Shown: positions 7,724 to 16,231 of the stretch, in pieces | Layout: every line of letters begins with the position of its first letter | How positions within the stretch are numbered: the stretch's first letter is position 1 | NCBI RefSeq assembly: GCF_026790145.1 | Contig: NZ_JALAMS010000039.1 | Coordinates: 1 to 64,000, forward strand | Direction of reading: 5' to 3' | From: Bacillus_I endophytica_A | Lineage (GTDB): Bacteria; Bacillota; Bacilli; Bacillales; Bacillaceae_H | Length of the DNA stretch: 64,000 bases | Notes under the pieces: model-generated | Told to the model about the DNA's origin: nothing | The model's input: only the letters and a program-made list of their open reading frames with translations | Database searches by the model: none | Position numbers and translations under genes: made by a program

Positions 7724-8323
7724 TTAGTGACCAACACAACCTAAAACATATGTTGCGTCATCATTTGAAGGAGGAATACTCATTTGCATATAGGAAGAAA
7801 TATCAGAAAGCGATCTTGACCGCGAAAAGATATTTTTAATCCCACTGATTGAAATGCCATCTGTATGAATTAAAAAGTGACTTCCTGGCTGATAAGAAAA
7901 CGTACCAGTTTTAAAGGACTGAGGTTTTCCAGAAAGAAATCCATTTACTGGAATGGGATATGTTAGATTTCCATCAGGCGAATATAGATAAAAACGAATA
8001 TTGCCTACTCCACTATATATAAATTGCAGTTTCTTTTTGTAAATCTTCAAAACTGAAACAGCTGCGCCTCGTGTACTTTTTAGAGCGTTGTTGCACTGTG
8101 ACATAATCTCTTCTACTTCTTGGTTTTGGAAGCGTTCAGCAGCTTCTTTAACAGCAACAGCTGCATACATAGCATACTTTCCGCTTCCAAGGCCATCTGC
8201 TACAACACAGAGGAAGTAATCCTCTGTGTCTGCTATGAAGTAGCTATCTCCGCAATAATGACTTCCATTTTTAGAAACCTGATATGTTTCTACTTTTACT
8301 TGCGGAATGGATTCGTGCATCAT
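7724..8323 (-). CDS. rsbX: RsbX, phosphoserine phosphatase of the stressosome
   Basis: 199 aa PP2C-family phosphatase. The metal-site motifs are GDSYF (about residue 25) and VVADGLGSGKYA (about 40-51), with HTDGIS later. RsbX removes phosphate from RsbS and RsbR after stress and so resets the sensor. Its ATG overlaps the sigB stop codon in TAATG, indicating translational coupling. Last gene of the operon. Confidence 0.95.
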   Translation of the reverse strand: MMHESIPQVKVETYQVSKNGSHYCGDSYFIADTEDYFLCVVADGLGSGKYAMYAAVAVKEAAERFQNQEVEEIMSQCNNALKSTRGAAVSVLKIYKKKLQFIYSGVGNIRFYLYSPDGNLTYPIPVNGFLSGKPQSFKTGTFSYQPGSHFLIHTDGISISGIKNIFSRSRSLSDISSYMQMSIPPSNDDATYVLGCVGH

Positions 8324-9117
8324 TAAAATGAATTCTCCACTTTTTCAGCATCGGTCCTAACTGCATTACGCAGCTTTTCTAACGCTCTTCGCTGAAGTCT
8401 TGATACATGCATTTGAGAAATACCTAACTTCTCTCCTGTATCTTTTTGACTTAAGTTTTCCATAAAAGTACACTGAATGATTTCTCGTTCGCGCTCTGTT
8501 AAAACATGGAGTACTCTCTCTAATACTAACCGTTGGTCAACAGTCTCATATCCGTTTTCTCTTTGCCCCACTAAATCTAGGATTGTTACTGTACTTCCAT
8601 CTGAATCTGCTTCAATTGAGTGATCAACAGAAAGTGCTTGATAACTTTGACCCATCTCCATTGTTTCAAGTACTTCCTCTTCAGATACTTCAAGATGTTC
8701 AGCAATCTCATGTACTTTAGGTGACCGTTGAAGTTTTGTTGTAAGCTCTTCAACTGTTGCCTTAATACGCGGGCCAAGTTCCTTAATCCGACGTGGAACA
8801 TGTACACTCCATGTTTTATCACGAAGAAATCTTTTAATTTCTCCAACGATAGTCGGGACTGCAAATGATTCAAAACTGCGCTCATAGCTTGGGTCAAATC
8901 GACGAATAGCTCCTAATAATCCAAGCATCCCAACTTGAGAAATATCTTCATGAATGTTGCCACCTTTTGAATATCTTCTGGCAATGGATTCTACAAGACC
9001 TTTATATTGAATAACAAGTCTGTCTTGAGCATCTTCATCGTTATTTTTTTGATATTGATCAATAAGTTTGATAACTTCTTCTTTACTTAGCTTCGTAGGT
9101 TGAGATTGTGCTGCCAT
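8323..9117 (-). CDS. sigB: RNA polymerase sigma factor SigB, general stress
   Basis: 264 aa sigma-70 group 3 protein. Visible are region 2 (HEDISQVGMLGLLGAIRRFDPSYERSFESFAVPTI), region 3 (RDKTWSVHVPRRIKELGP) and region 4 (ERE..IIQCTFMENLSQKDTGEKLGISQMHVSRLQRRAL). It directs transcription of the general stress regulon. ATG at 9117 is preferred to GTG at 9120. The start lies inside rsbW, overlapping by 35 bases. Distinguished from SigF/SigG by synteny and by the rsb neighbours. Confidence 0.97.
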   Translation of the reverse strand: MAAQSQPTKLSKEEVIKLIDQYQKNNDEDAQDRLVIQYKGLVESIARRYSKGGNIHEDISQVGMLGLLGAIRRFDPSYERSFESFAVPTIVGEIKRFLRDKTWSVHVPRRIKELGPRIKATVEELTTKLQRSPKVHEIAEHLEVSEEEVLETMEMGQSYQALSVDHSIEADSDGSTVTILDLVGQRENGYETVDQRLVLERVLHVLTEREREIIQCTFMENLSQKDTGEKLGISQMHVSRLQRRALEKLRNAVRTDAEKVENSF

Positions 9118-9565
9118 CACTCTCCACCTGCTCTCTTTGTAAGTTCTTCGCCATCATTAAAGTAAGACCTTTATTATGAGTAATTTGTGTTTGGTCCATA
9201 AGAGTATCGATCAAATATAAGCCAAGACCACCTTCTGGTAATTCTTCAACTTCTCGAGATGTTTCATATGGCCCTGCTTCTTTTTGCAAGTCACCATAAT
9301 CAAATGATTCACCTTTATCAGCTACAACGATCTCTAAATATTCTTCGTAAAGACCAAAAGCAACTGTAATTTCTCCAATTTCTTCTTTATAGGCATGCTG
9401 TACAGCGTTCGTACATGCTTCACTAATTGCAATTTTCATATCTTCAATATCGTCATAGGAAAAGCCCATTCTGTTAGCAATTCCCGATAACGTTAAACGA
9501 GCAATGGCCACATAATCTGGTTTAGCAGGGATTTTCATCTCTACGATATCATATGGTTGTTTCAT
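9083..9565 (-). CDS. rsbW: RsbW, anti-sigma-B factor and RsbV kinase
   Basis: 160 aa GHKL-fold serine kinase. The N box is ISEACTNAVQHAYK (about residues 47-60), followed by ADKGESFDYG and the G-rich EGGLGLYLIDTLMD. It holds SigB inactive in unstressed cells and phosphorylates RsbV. The start overlaps the rsbV stop by four bases (ATGA). Confidence 0.97.
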   Translation of the reverse strand: MKQPYDIVEMKIPAKPDYVAIARLTLSGIANRMGFSYDDIEDMKIAISEACTNAVQHAYKEEIGEITVAFGLYEEYLEIVVADKGESFDYGDLQKEAGPYETSREVEELPEGGLGLYLIDTLMDQTQITHNKGLTLMMAKNLQREQVESDGSTISTYEAK

Positions 9566-9894
9566 TTTACGCCACCCTCTACGTGAGAATTTACATTTAA
9601 AATTTCCGTTAGACCCGTGATGTCAAACAAACGTTTAATTCGTTCTGAAACACCAACAAATTTCAATTTACCTTCGCTACTCTTAATTGCTTTTAGTAGC
9701 GCAATAAATACACCTAAACCTGTACTATCCATATAAGAAACATTTGTCAAATCCACAACAATGTATGGTTCTGACAAATGTGCTAATTCCATAAATCTGT
9801 TTTTTAACTCTGGCGCTGTATATGCGTCAATTTCACCAGCTAAAGTGATGTAATGTTTTTCATCCTTCATTTGTACATCTATTGATAAGTTCAC
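9562..9894 (-). CDS. rsbV: RsbV, anti-anti-sigma factor
   Basis: 110 aa STAS-domain protein. The phosphoacceptor Ser lies in VSYMDSTGLGVF. Dephosphorylated RsbV binds RsbW and frees SigB. A TTG at 9912 opens the frame earlier, but AAGGAGG lies inside that extension and points to GTG at 9894, which also matches the usual length. It is the first gene after the internal sigma-B promoter. Confidence 0.95.
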   Translation of the reverse strand: MNLSIDVQMKDEKHYITLAGEIDAYTAPELKNRFMELAHLSEPYIVVDLTNVSYMDSTGLGVFIALLKAIKSSEGKLKFVGVSERIKRLFDITGLTEILNVNSHVEGGVK

Positions 9895-9932
9895 AGGATT
9901 TACCTCCTTCAATTATACTGCTATCAATTTAG

Positions 9933-9957
9933 TTACCCTTATTTTAATAAGTTAAAC
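9933..9957 (-). promoter_or_regulatory. Sigma-B promoter of rsbV-rsbW-sigB-rsbX
   Basis: GTTTAA (9952-9957), a 13-base spacer and GGGTAA (9933-9938) on the minus strand match the sigma-B consensus GTTTAA-N12-15-GGGWAW. The -35 overlaps the rsbU stop region. It gives the autocatalytic loop known from B. subtilis. Confidence 0.9.
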
Positions 9958-10962
9958 CAATCTTTTTAAAATAATAAGGGTAAAATCATCACGAAGTTGG
10001 AAATCTTGTAATCTTTCCAATTCCTTGTAAATAGAGTGTACAACTTCTTGAGCCGGAAGATGCATATACTTCCGAATAAGATCAATAATTTGTTCTCGCT
10101 CAATAAATCCTTCTTCTGTTCGACATTCTGTTACCCCATCTGTTAACAGAACAATAAGATCCCCTATCTCAAGATGCTTTTCATACTGTTTGTATTTACG
10201 ATGTCGATCAACCCCTAAGACAAGGCCTTTACCGTCTATATCTGAAAACTTGTCTTCTTTCGCATTGTAATAGAATCCTGGCTCATGACCTGCTGAGGAG
10301 TAGCAAAAGCTTCCATCAGCAGAGTCATAGATACCGAAAAACATGGTAATAAACATGCTTGGATCAACATTTTGTTCTACTACATTGTTTAAATTCTCCA
10401 ATACATAGTCAGGAGTCTTCCTTGATTCAGGTAAGCTATCCATGGCATATTTGATCATTGACATACACATTGCAGCTGGAATACCTTTTCCAATAACATC
10501 AGCAACAGCAATGCTAATACGATCATTCTCGTCTTGTACAAAATGATAATAATCTCCGCTCATCTTTTTAGCGGGAATACTAATAGCACCAATATCTAGC
10601 GACTTTAAGGAAGGCACTGCTGTACCAAGCAAATTTTGTTGAACATTTGAGGCGATTTCAATTTCAGAGTTCAGCTCAATTTGCTTGCTCTTGAGCATTT
10701 GATGTTCACCTAGTGCAAGTCCATAGCTAATCATCATTTCAAGTAGAAAATCTAATGATTGAAGAACTTCTTTTGGAATATCTTGATGAATTTCTTCAAT
10801 CACTTCTTTATGGATACTAACAATATCTTCAGGGGAGATATTATTCTCAAGAGACTTACGGCTTAGCTTTTGCCCTTCATACAACACCGTTTCATTTGGC
10901 GTTTGCAAATAGCTGCTCAGTATGTCCCGGTATAGTGCCTTCATTTCGTTTTGAAAATCCAT
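9952..10962 (-). CDS. rsbU: RsbU, RsbT-activated PP2C phosphatase
   Basis: 336 aa. An N-terminal helical domain of about 85 residues (DFQNEMKALYRDILSSYL...) binds RsbT; the C-terminal SpoIIE-type PP2C domain carries SGDYYHFVQ, AVADVIGKGIPAAM and LLTDGVTE. It dephosphorylates RsbV under environmental stress. A longer frame begins at 10986, but GGGGGAGGAGA directly before the ATG at 10962 sets the start and the family length. Confidence 0.96.
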   Translation of the reverse strand: MDFQNEMKALYRDILSSYLQTPNETVLYEGQKLSRKSLENNISPEDIVSIHKEVIEEIHQDIPKEVLQSLDFLLEMMISYGLALGEHQMLKSKQIELNSEIEIASNVQQNLLGTAVPSLKSLDIGAISIPAKKMSGDYYHFVQDENDRISIAVADVIGKGIPAAMCMSMIKYAMDSLPESRKTPDYVLENLNNVVEQNVDPSMFITMFFGIYDSADGSFCYSSAGHEPGFYYNAKEDKFSDIDGKGLVLGVDRHRKYKQYEKHLEIGDLIVLLTDGVTECRTEEGFIEREQIIDLIRKYMHLPAQEVVHSIYKELERLQDFQLRDDFTLIILKRLV

Positions 10963-10973
10963 TCTCCTCCCCC

Positions 10974-11375
10974 TTACCGGAGCCACTTAACTGCTCGAAT
11001 TTCTGTTCCTTCATTAACAACTGAATTAATATCAAATTGATCAACGAGTCTTTTTACACCAGGAAGACCAGCTCCTAATCCTCCTGAAGTTGTATAACCG
11101 TCTTCCATTACTTTTCGTATGTCCGCAATTCCCGGACCTTGGTCTTTTGCTATGATTAAAAGGCCCGATTTTCCTCTTTCAAATATCTTCTCGATGCATA
11201 TTTGGCCTTTATCTGTATATAAATATATATTCCGAGCTAGTTCAGAGATTGCGGTTGTAATCCGAGCTTGGTCGACCGTTCCGAACCCTAACTCTTTAGA
11301 GACATTGCGACCTAATTGACGGGCAGCCACAATATCCCACTCCGTAATAATTTTGACGCAGGATTGGAATTCCAT
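10974..11375 (-). CDS. rsbT: RsbT, switch kinase
   Basis: 133 aa GHKL kinase with ISELARNIYLYT (N box, about 43-54) and AKDQGPGIADI plus GGLGAGLPGVKRL. It phosphorylates RsbS and RsbR in the stressosome; once released it activates RsbU. Eleven bases separate it from rsbU. Confidence 0.96.
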   Translation of the reverse strand: MEFQSCVKIITEWDIVAARQLGRNVSKELGFGTVDQARITTAISELARNIYLYTDKGQICIEKIFERGKSGLLIIAKDQGPGIADIRKVMEDGYTTSGGLGAGLPGVKRLVDQFDINSVVNEGTEIRAVKWLR

Positions 11376-11377
11376 TG

Positions 11378-11734
11378 TTATTCCCCCAATTCATACTGGA
11401 GCTTCTCAAGTCCTTTTTCCAAATCTAAGGCTGTCCATACATCGCTTAATCCAATCCCAAGTTCAATAAGAGTAATGGCTACTGCTGGCTGAATGCCAGT
11501 TAAGACAACTTTTGCTCCCATCAGTCCGGACATGTTAACAACATCACCTAAAACTTTTGCTATAAATGAATCAATCATATCGATTGAGGTTAAGTCAATT
11601 ACGACTCCTTTTGCACCTGTTTGGTGAATTTTATTTAATAGATCTTCTTGAAATTGGATTGCGGTTTGATCGTCAAGCTCCCACTGAATGGAAACTAATA
11701 AGTAGTCATATAGCTTTAATATAGGAATCCGCAT
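11378..11734 (-). CDS. rsbS: RsbS, stressosome STAS scaffold
   Basis: 118 aa single STAS domain. The Ser in DMIDSFIAKVLGDV is the RsbT target. RsbS holds RsbT in the stressosome. It is two bases from rsbR and its ribosome binding site lies in the rsbR end. Confidence 0.96.
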   Translation of the reverse strand: MRIPILKLYDYLLVSIQWELDDQTAIQFQEDLLNKIHQTGAKGVVIDLTSIDMIDSFIAKVLGDVVNMSGLMGAKVVLTGIQPAVAITLIELGIGLSDVWTALDLEKGLEKLQYELGE

Positions 11735-11736
11735 AG

Positions 11737-12570
11737 CTATTCCTCCATACTTATAATTTGTCTATTTGTTATTTCAAGGGCGCGTTCAACGCCTACTCTT
11801 AGAGAATTTTTCGTGATAACTTGATCCAAACGAATACCAAGATTAACAATTGTTTGGGCAATTTCAGGACGAATACCGACAATAAGACATTTCGCCCCAA
11901 CTAGTCGTACTGCTTCCGAAGCTTGGATAATATGATGTGCCACCATTGTATCAACAACAGGAACTCCTGTTATATCAATAAGCACAACTTCTGACCGATG
12001 TTTTACAACACCCTCTAAAAGATTTTCCATAATAATGCTTGCCCGTTCCGTGTCAATCGTTCCTACAAGAGGCATCACTGTGATGTTATCAAAGATTGGA
12101 ATAAGCGGTGCTGATAGTTCTTGAAGAGCCACTTTTTGGAGGTTAATTGTGTTTTCCCAAGATGTCGCGTAGATGTCTTCTAACTCATGATAGATAGGTT
12201 CTACCCATAGCTCTAATTCTTGCACAGTTTCCATGGGCACATAGTTATCATCACGTGCAAACTCATCTTCCATAAGCAACTCTAGGATTACTTTACGAAG
12301 CAAACGAATTGCTCGCGTCAAATATGTGAGTGGCCAGCCGAGTTTTACAACACGTTCAATGAACTCTTCTAACTTTGTTCTAAAGTGCTCAGGTGACTCT
12401 GTTTGGTGATTAAAGATAATATCAAGAAATTCAGAATTCATGCTAACATAAACGTTCTCAGATACTACATTCGTAAGAGGTTCTGCTGATACATCCTTCA
12501 TCGTATCAAGCCAACCTTTTGCGATTTCTTGTCTATGTTCAATTATATATTGTTGAATACTCCGTTCCAT
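11737..12570 (-). CDS. rsbR: RsbR, stressosome sensor protein
   Basis: 277 aa. The N-terminal half is a non-heme globin-like sensor domain; the C-terminal half is a STAS domain with Thr residues in DITGVPVVDTMVAHH and GIRPEIAQTIVNLGI, the positions phosphorylated by RsbT. AAGGAGG directly precedes the ATG at 12570; the frame upstream to 12609 is not used. First gene of the sigB operon; up to four RsbR paralogues usually exist elsewhere. Confidence 0.95.
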   Translation of the reverse strand: MERSIQQYIIEHRQEIAKGWLDTMKDVSAEPLTNVVSENVYVSMNSEFLDIIFNHQTESPEHFRTKLEEFIERVVKLGWPLTYLTRAIRLLRKVILELLMEDEFARDDNYVPMETVQELELWVEPIYHELEDIYATSWENTINLQKVALQELSAPLIPIFDNITVMPLVGTIDTERASIIMENLLEGVVKHRSEVVLIDITGVPVVDTMVAHHIIQASEAVRLVGAKCLIVGIRPEIAQTIVNLGIRLDQVITKNSLRVGVERALEITNRQIISMEE

Positions 12571-12635
12571 CTTGTCCTCCTTATTACAGTACACATATAT
12601 ATATAACAAAATATTATTTTTAAACTGTCTCTTCC

Positions 12636-12644
12636 ATTATAACA
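12636..12644 (-). promoter_or_regulatory. Possible extended -10 promoter of rsbR-S-T-U
   Basis: TGTTATAAT on the minus strand (TATAAT at 12636-12641) has an extended -10 but no good -35, because the position falls on the end of the ndoA terminator. It is the only strong -10 between that terminator and rsbR. Confidence 0.5.
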
Positions 12645-12650
12645 GTAATG

Positions 12651-12680
12651 AAAAAAAGCAGGAGTGAAAAATCCCCTACT
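12651..12680 (-). terminator. Terminator of ndoAI-ndoA
   Basis: AGTAGGGG-ATTTTTCA-CTCCTGCT on the minus strand (two wobble pairs) followed by seven T. It separates the toxin-antitoxin operon from the sigB operon. Confidence 0.75.
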
Positions 12681-12720
12681 TTTAATCATACGTGTATTTA
12701 GTTTTTTCAGTCAAGAATAA

Positions 12721-12752
12721 GGGTACTTTCCTATATAAAGGATGAAGTACCC
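12721..12752 (-). other. Unassigned hairpin between ndoA and rsbR
   Basis: GGGTACTT and TCCT arms pair with AGGA and AAGTACCC around the loop ATATAA, giving a 12-bp stem with a two-base bulge. No T run follows, so it is not a standard terminator; it lies about 110 bases after ndoA. It could stabilise the mRNA 3' end or be a protein site. Confidence 0.45.
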
Positions 12753-12862
12753 TCATCATTGCTGTTAATCTGGTAGTTGTGTGCGATCGCTTCGCTTAAT
12801 TTTTCTTCTTATAACCTGAAAAATGATACACAAAGATAATATTAATTCCATTATTTACAAGT

Positions 12863-13213
12863 CTAAAAATCAATAAGCCCAAGGCTAATTTGTAACGCTT
12901 TATCGACTTTACTCATCATTTCTTCATCAAGATGCGTAATCTTGTCTGTTAAACGCTGCTTATCAATTGTTCGAACCTGCTCTAACAGAATAACGGAGTC
13001 TCGTTCAAACCCGTATTTCTTAGCATTAATTTCTACATGCGTAGGTAGCTTTGCCTTTTGAATTTGAGCGGTAATGGCTGCGACAATAACCGTGGGACTA
13101 AAACGGTTACCAATGTTGTTTTGAATAACAAGGACAGGTCGGACCCCTCCTTGCTCAGAACCAACAACGGGAGATAAATCAGCGAAATAAACGTCGCCAC
13201 GTTTTACTACCAA
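12863..13213 (-). CDS. ndoA: NdoA (EndoA/MazF) endoribonuclease toxin
   Basis: 116 aa PemK/MazF protein: VKRGDVYFADLSPVVGSEQGGVRPVLVIQN and the RTIDKQRL block carry the catalytic Arg and the RNA-binding face. MazF proteins of this type cut mRNA at UACAU. It is five bases from the antitoxin gene and upstream of rsbR, as in B. subtilis. Confidence 0.95.
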   Translation of the reverse strand: MVVKRGDVYFADLSPVVGSEQGGVRPVLVIQNNIGNRFSPTVIVAAITAQIQKAKLPTHVEINAKKYGFERDSVILLEQVRTIDKQRLTDKITHLDEEMMSKVDKALQISLGLIDF

Positions 13214-13218
13214 CCGTT

Positions 13219-13500
13219 TTATCCTCCACTTACAAGACGTTCGACTGTGTTGTCCGCTTCATGTTCAGCCAAGAAAGCTTCAGACGCAATATTTAGGTTA
13301 ATTTTCGCCATTTCCATATAACCCCGTCGCATATTATTGCGGATGCTACTATTTCTTTTCTCATCAACGAACTTCTTTACAGCTTGATTAATCAAATCAT
13401 TTCGGTTACTGTTTTCCTGCTTTGCGATAGCATCTAGTTCAGATACTAAATGTTGTGGTAAACGAACTAAAAGCTCCATCGTTGCGCTCGCTTCAGACAC
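13219..13500 (-). CDS. ndoAI: NdoAI (EndoAI) antitoxin
   Basis: 93 aa. The N-terminal ribbon-helix-helix (MELLVRLPQHLVSELDAIAKQENSNRNDLI) binds DNA and the C-terminal tail (RRGYMEMAKINLNIASEA...VERLVSGG) blocks the toxin. ATG (13506), TTG and GTG (13500) are all in frame; GGAGG is best spaced for the GTG, giving a product matching the B. subtilis length. Confidence 0.93.
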   Translation of the reverse strand: MSEASATMELLVRLPQHLVSELDAIAKQENSNRNDLINQAVKKFVDEKRNSSIRNNMRRGYMEMAKINLNIASEAFLAEHEADNTVERLVSGG

Positions 13501-13666
13501 CAACATACACCTCCACCATCAGTACAAAACAAATAAGAATAGTTATTTTTTTTATTATGAGAGCACATTGTAAACAGTAGAACCTAATTAAGGCACTACT
13601 TGTTTCCTCTTACAGACGAGTAAGATATTAAATATAAATTATTTTTATCTTTTTTCATCATACCAT

Positions 13667-13694
13667 CTATACAGTTTTATGCAAAGCGAATTCT
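13667..13694 (-). promoter_or_regulatory. Possible promoter of ndoAI-ndoA
   Basis: TTGCAT (13689-13694), 16-base spacer, TATGAT (13667-13672) preceded by TGG, on the minus strand in the alr-ndoAI gap. The 5' leader would be about 160 bases. Confidence 0.5.
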
Positions 13695-13770
13695 GTCATT
13701 TCTTCAACTATTATCGTCATCAATACTATTATTTTATGCATGCAATCATAAAAAATCACGCCTTGCTACT

Positions 13771-14928
13771 CTAAGCTAGCACATTATTTATAACTTTTAC
13801 AACTTTATCTGCTCTCTTATATACTCGAGGAACGCGATCACTGATCATACAAGTAACTTCATAATTAATTGTATTAAGATAGCTTGCAATATCATCTGCG
13901 CTAATGGACTTCCCGCCATCATGACCTATTAACGTGACTTTTGTGCCGACCGCTGCATCTTTTGGAAGTCTAAACATAAGTTGATCCATGCAAATGCGTC
14001 CAACATTTTGTACTTCTTCTCCGTTCATCAATGCTGTAAAACCTTGAAGACTTCGAAGCCAACCGTCTGCATAACCAATTGGCACAGTTCCGATCCATTC
14101 TTCTTTCTTTGTTGTATATGTCGCTCCATAGCTAACGCTTTCACCCTCTTCTAGGCTCTTAACATGTATCAAAGATGTATAGAGAGATAGAACTGGCTTT
14201 AATGTAAATGGCAATACTTTTTTCATTTCAGATGACGGGCTTAAACCGTACATTGAAATCCCGAAGCGTACCATTGTAAAACAATCATGTGGTAAACGTA
14301 AAGTCGAAGCACTGTTTGCACAGTGAACGTTAGGAGGACAGACCCCTTTTGATTTCAGATAGTACACAGTTTCAACGAAACGCTTACTTTGCTCTTCGTA
14401 ATACTCACTATGAAGCTCATCTGCTGTTGCAAAATGTGTAAAAAGCCCCTCTAGCACAAAATGAGAAGATTGTTTAACTTTTGAGACAACACGCTCCATT
14501 ACGTCTTTATCTTTAAACCCAATGCGATTCATGCCTGTATCAATTTTCATATGAAGAGAAAGAGGCTTCTTTATATCATACTTTGATGCTTCACGTAACC
14601 AACTTTCATTATGAAGGGTAAGTGAGATATCATACTCTGCTGCAATATCAACATATGAAGGAGGCACATCTCCTAATACTAAAATCGGAACTTTAATCCC
14701 ATTTGCTCTTAGTTTAATTCCTTCTTCAAGCAATGCTACTCCTAAAAACGTAGCTCCTGCTCCAATTGCTTCTTTCGCTACTTCAATATCACCGTGCCCA
14801 TATCCGTTTGCTTTTACAACAGCCATAATCTGTTTACCCTTTGGCAGCCATTCTTTTAAGCAATTTACGTTATGAGAAACAGCTTCTAAATCAATTTCAG
14901 CCCATGTGTTACGGTAAAACGAATTCAC
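13771..14928 (-). CDS. alr: Alanine racemase
   Basis: 385 aa PLP enzyme converting L-Ala to D-Ala for peptidoglycan. The PLP Lys is in AVVKANGYGHG (about residue 37) and the catalytic Tyr in SYGATYTT; GTVPIGYADGW is also typical. AAAGGAA fits the GTG at 14928 better than the GTG at 14937. In spore-formers D-Ala supply also affects germination. It follows ydcC as in B. subtilis. Confidence 0.96.
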   Translation of the reverse strand: MNSFYRNTWAEIDLEAVSHNVNCLKEWLPKGKQIMAVVKANGYGHGDIEVAKEAIGAGATFLGVALLEEGIKLRANGIKVPILVLGDVPPSYVDIAAEYDISLTLHNESWLREASKYDIKKPLSLHMKIDTGMNRIGFKDKDVMERVVSKVKQSSHFVLEGLFTHFATADELHSEYYEEQSKRFVETVYYLKSKGVCPPNVHCANSASTLRLPHDCFTMVRFGISMYGLSPSSEMKKVLPFTLKPVLSLYTSLIHVKSLEEGESVSYGATYTTKKEEWIGTVPIGYADGWLRSLQGFTALMNGEEVQNVGRICMDQLMFRLPKDAAVGTKVTLIGHDGGKSISADDIASYLNTINYEVTCMISDRVPRVYKRADKVVKVINNVLA

Positions 14929-15080
14929 TGGTGTCACTTCCTTTAAGAACTATGGCTTGTAGAAGCCACTATACTACAATTGCACGGTTTGTTTACATTT
15001 ATTCTTATCAAAAACAATTCATGCATTTATCGTGCTTTTATTATACAAAAATAAACTAGGATTCGTAAAAGTTTATCTAA

Positions 15081-15122
15081 AAAAGGAAGTTCGTTCTCCT
15101 TTTAGAGAACGAACTTCCTTTT
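15081..15122. terminator. Strong terminator after the ydcC-like lipoprotein gene
   Basis: An 18-bp perfect stem (AAAAGGAAGTTCGTTCTC and its complement) around a six-base loop, with T runs; the stem reaches the last base before the ydcC-like stop codon. Confidence 0.92.
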
Positions 15123-16130
15123 TTATTTTCCTTGTTCTTTTTCCATTGAGCTTGCAACCATCATAAATTCCTCTGGAGAAAGATCATCAGACGCAATAAT
15201 GTATTCCACTCCATCTGCTGTCCATTGAATACTTTGTTTTGAAAGAGCTCCAATTGAGAAACCTAGGTCAACAACGTCTCCATTCACAGGAGTTGTAGTA
15301 GAAGCTTCTGCAACTGTTGCCTGCTCTTGAATCACAGTAAAGGACTTCTCACCACCATATGTGAGTACAACACGTTTTCCATCCATCGTTTTAACCGTTT
15401 TCTCTTCTTCTTGCTCTGTACCTTCAGGTGTATATGAAGGATACTTAACTGAGAAAGGTTCTTCTTCACTTGTCATTGTTGGCACATCTGACTTTTTAGC
15501 AGTCATATTCCGCTTAGTATCAAACGCATCTTTATCAAACTTAACATTCATCTCTACTTTCTTAAAGTCAACCGTAATAACAGGCTCATTGTCCGTATCC
15601 ATAATTTCCACTTTTTTAGGGGTAAGCTCTTTTTTATCTAAAATAATTTTTTGCTTTGGAAGAACAGACTGGTGTTGATAGTTGGTTTTTGTTGTAAAGA
15701 TATAACCGTCTTTAGCTACTTGAAATTTTGCTTCATCGTCTCCTTTAATGTCTTTAATTAACGACTCATAAAGGTATGCTTGGCTGCTATTTTGTGGCCA
15801 ACCACTTTGAAATTTAAAGCTTTTATTAAGCGCAGGAGTTAGCACAAAAACTCCTTCATTATTACGCAAAATCATCTGAGATTGATCTTTTTTGGCATTT
15901 TTAAGCTCTACCCTATAATAATCCGGTTTGCTATGCCAAATCTCCACATCATATTTCTGTGGTTTTTCTCCTGTATTTAACATCATCTCGGCTGTTGCTT
16001 TATAACCTGTTGACTTTTCCATCTTTTCATTTAAATCTTTTTTTACATCATCTGCACTTTTATCTCCACAAGCTGCTAGTACAAATAAAACACTTAAAAA
16101 GACAATGGCTTTAACAATCCATCTTTTCAT
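15123..16130 (-). CDS. ydcC: LolA-like outer-layer lipoprotein (YdcC)
   Basis: 335 aa lipoprotein: a short signal peptide ends in the lipobox LAAC (about residues 18-21). The mature part has the LolA/LolB-like fold of sporulation-linked YdcC proteins (KATAEMMLNTGEKPQKYDVEIWHSKPDYYRVEL...) with a C-terminal domain (EEPFSVKYPSYTPEG). In B. subtilis ydcC lies between acpS and alr, as here. Its precise role is not established. Confidence 0.88.
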   Translation of the reverse strand: MKRWIVKAIVFLSVLFVLAACGDKSADDVKKDLNEKMEKSTGYKATAEMMLNTGEKPQKYDVEIWHSKPDYYRVELKNAKKDQSQMILRNNEGVFVLTPALNKSFKFQSGWPQNSSQAYLYESLIKDIKGDDEAKFQVAKDGYIFTTKTNYQHQSVLPKQKIILDKKELTPKKVEIMDTDNEPVITVDFKKVEMNVKFDKDAFDTKRNMTAKKSDVPTMTSEEEPFSVKYPSYTPEGTEQEEEKTVKTMDGKRVVLTYGGEKSFTVIQEQATVAEASTTTPVNGDVVDLGFSIGALSKQSIQWTADGVEYIIASDDLSPEEFMMVASSMEKEQGK

Positions 16131-16231
16131 TCCTACACCCCTTATTCTTTTGCAAGATTTGCAAAAATGTATTGTCGTATCTTTTAATTGGACAATATGA
16201 ATATATGAGGTGAAAACAATGAATATGCAGA

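Noticed and set aside
8586..8897. A 103-codon frame inside sigB
   Set aside because: It is an out-of-frame shadow of sigB with no ribosome binding site.
12685..12714. TTGACT-N18-TATGAT on the minus strand as the sigB operon promoter
   Set aside because: A transcript from it would begin at the ndoA terminator hairpin and stop at once; kept only as a weak alternative.
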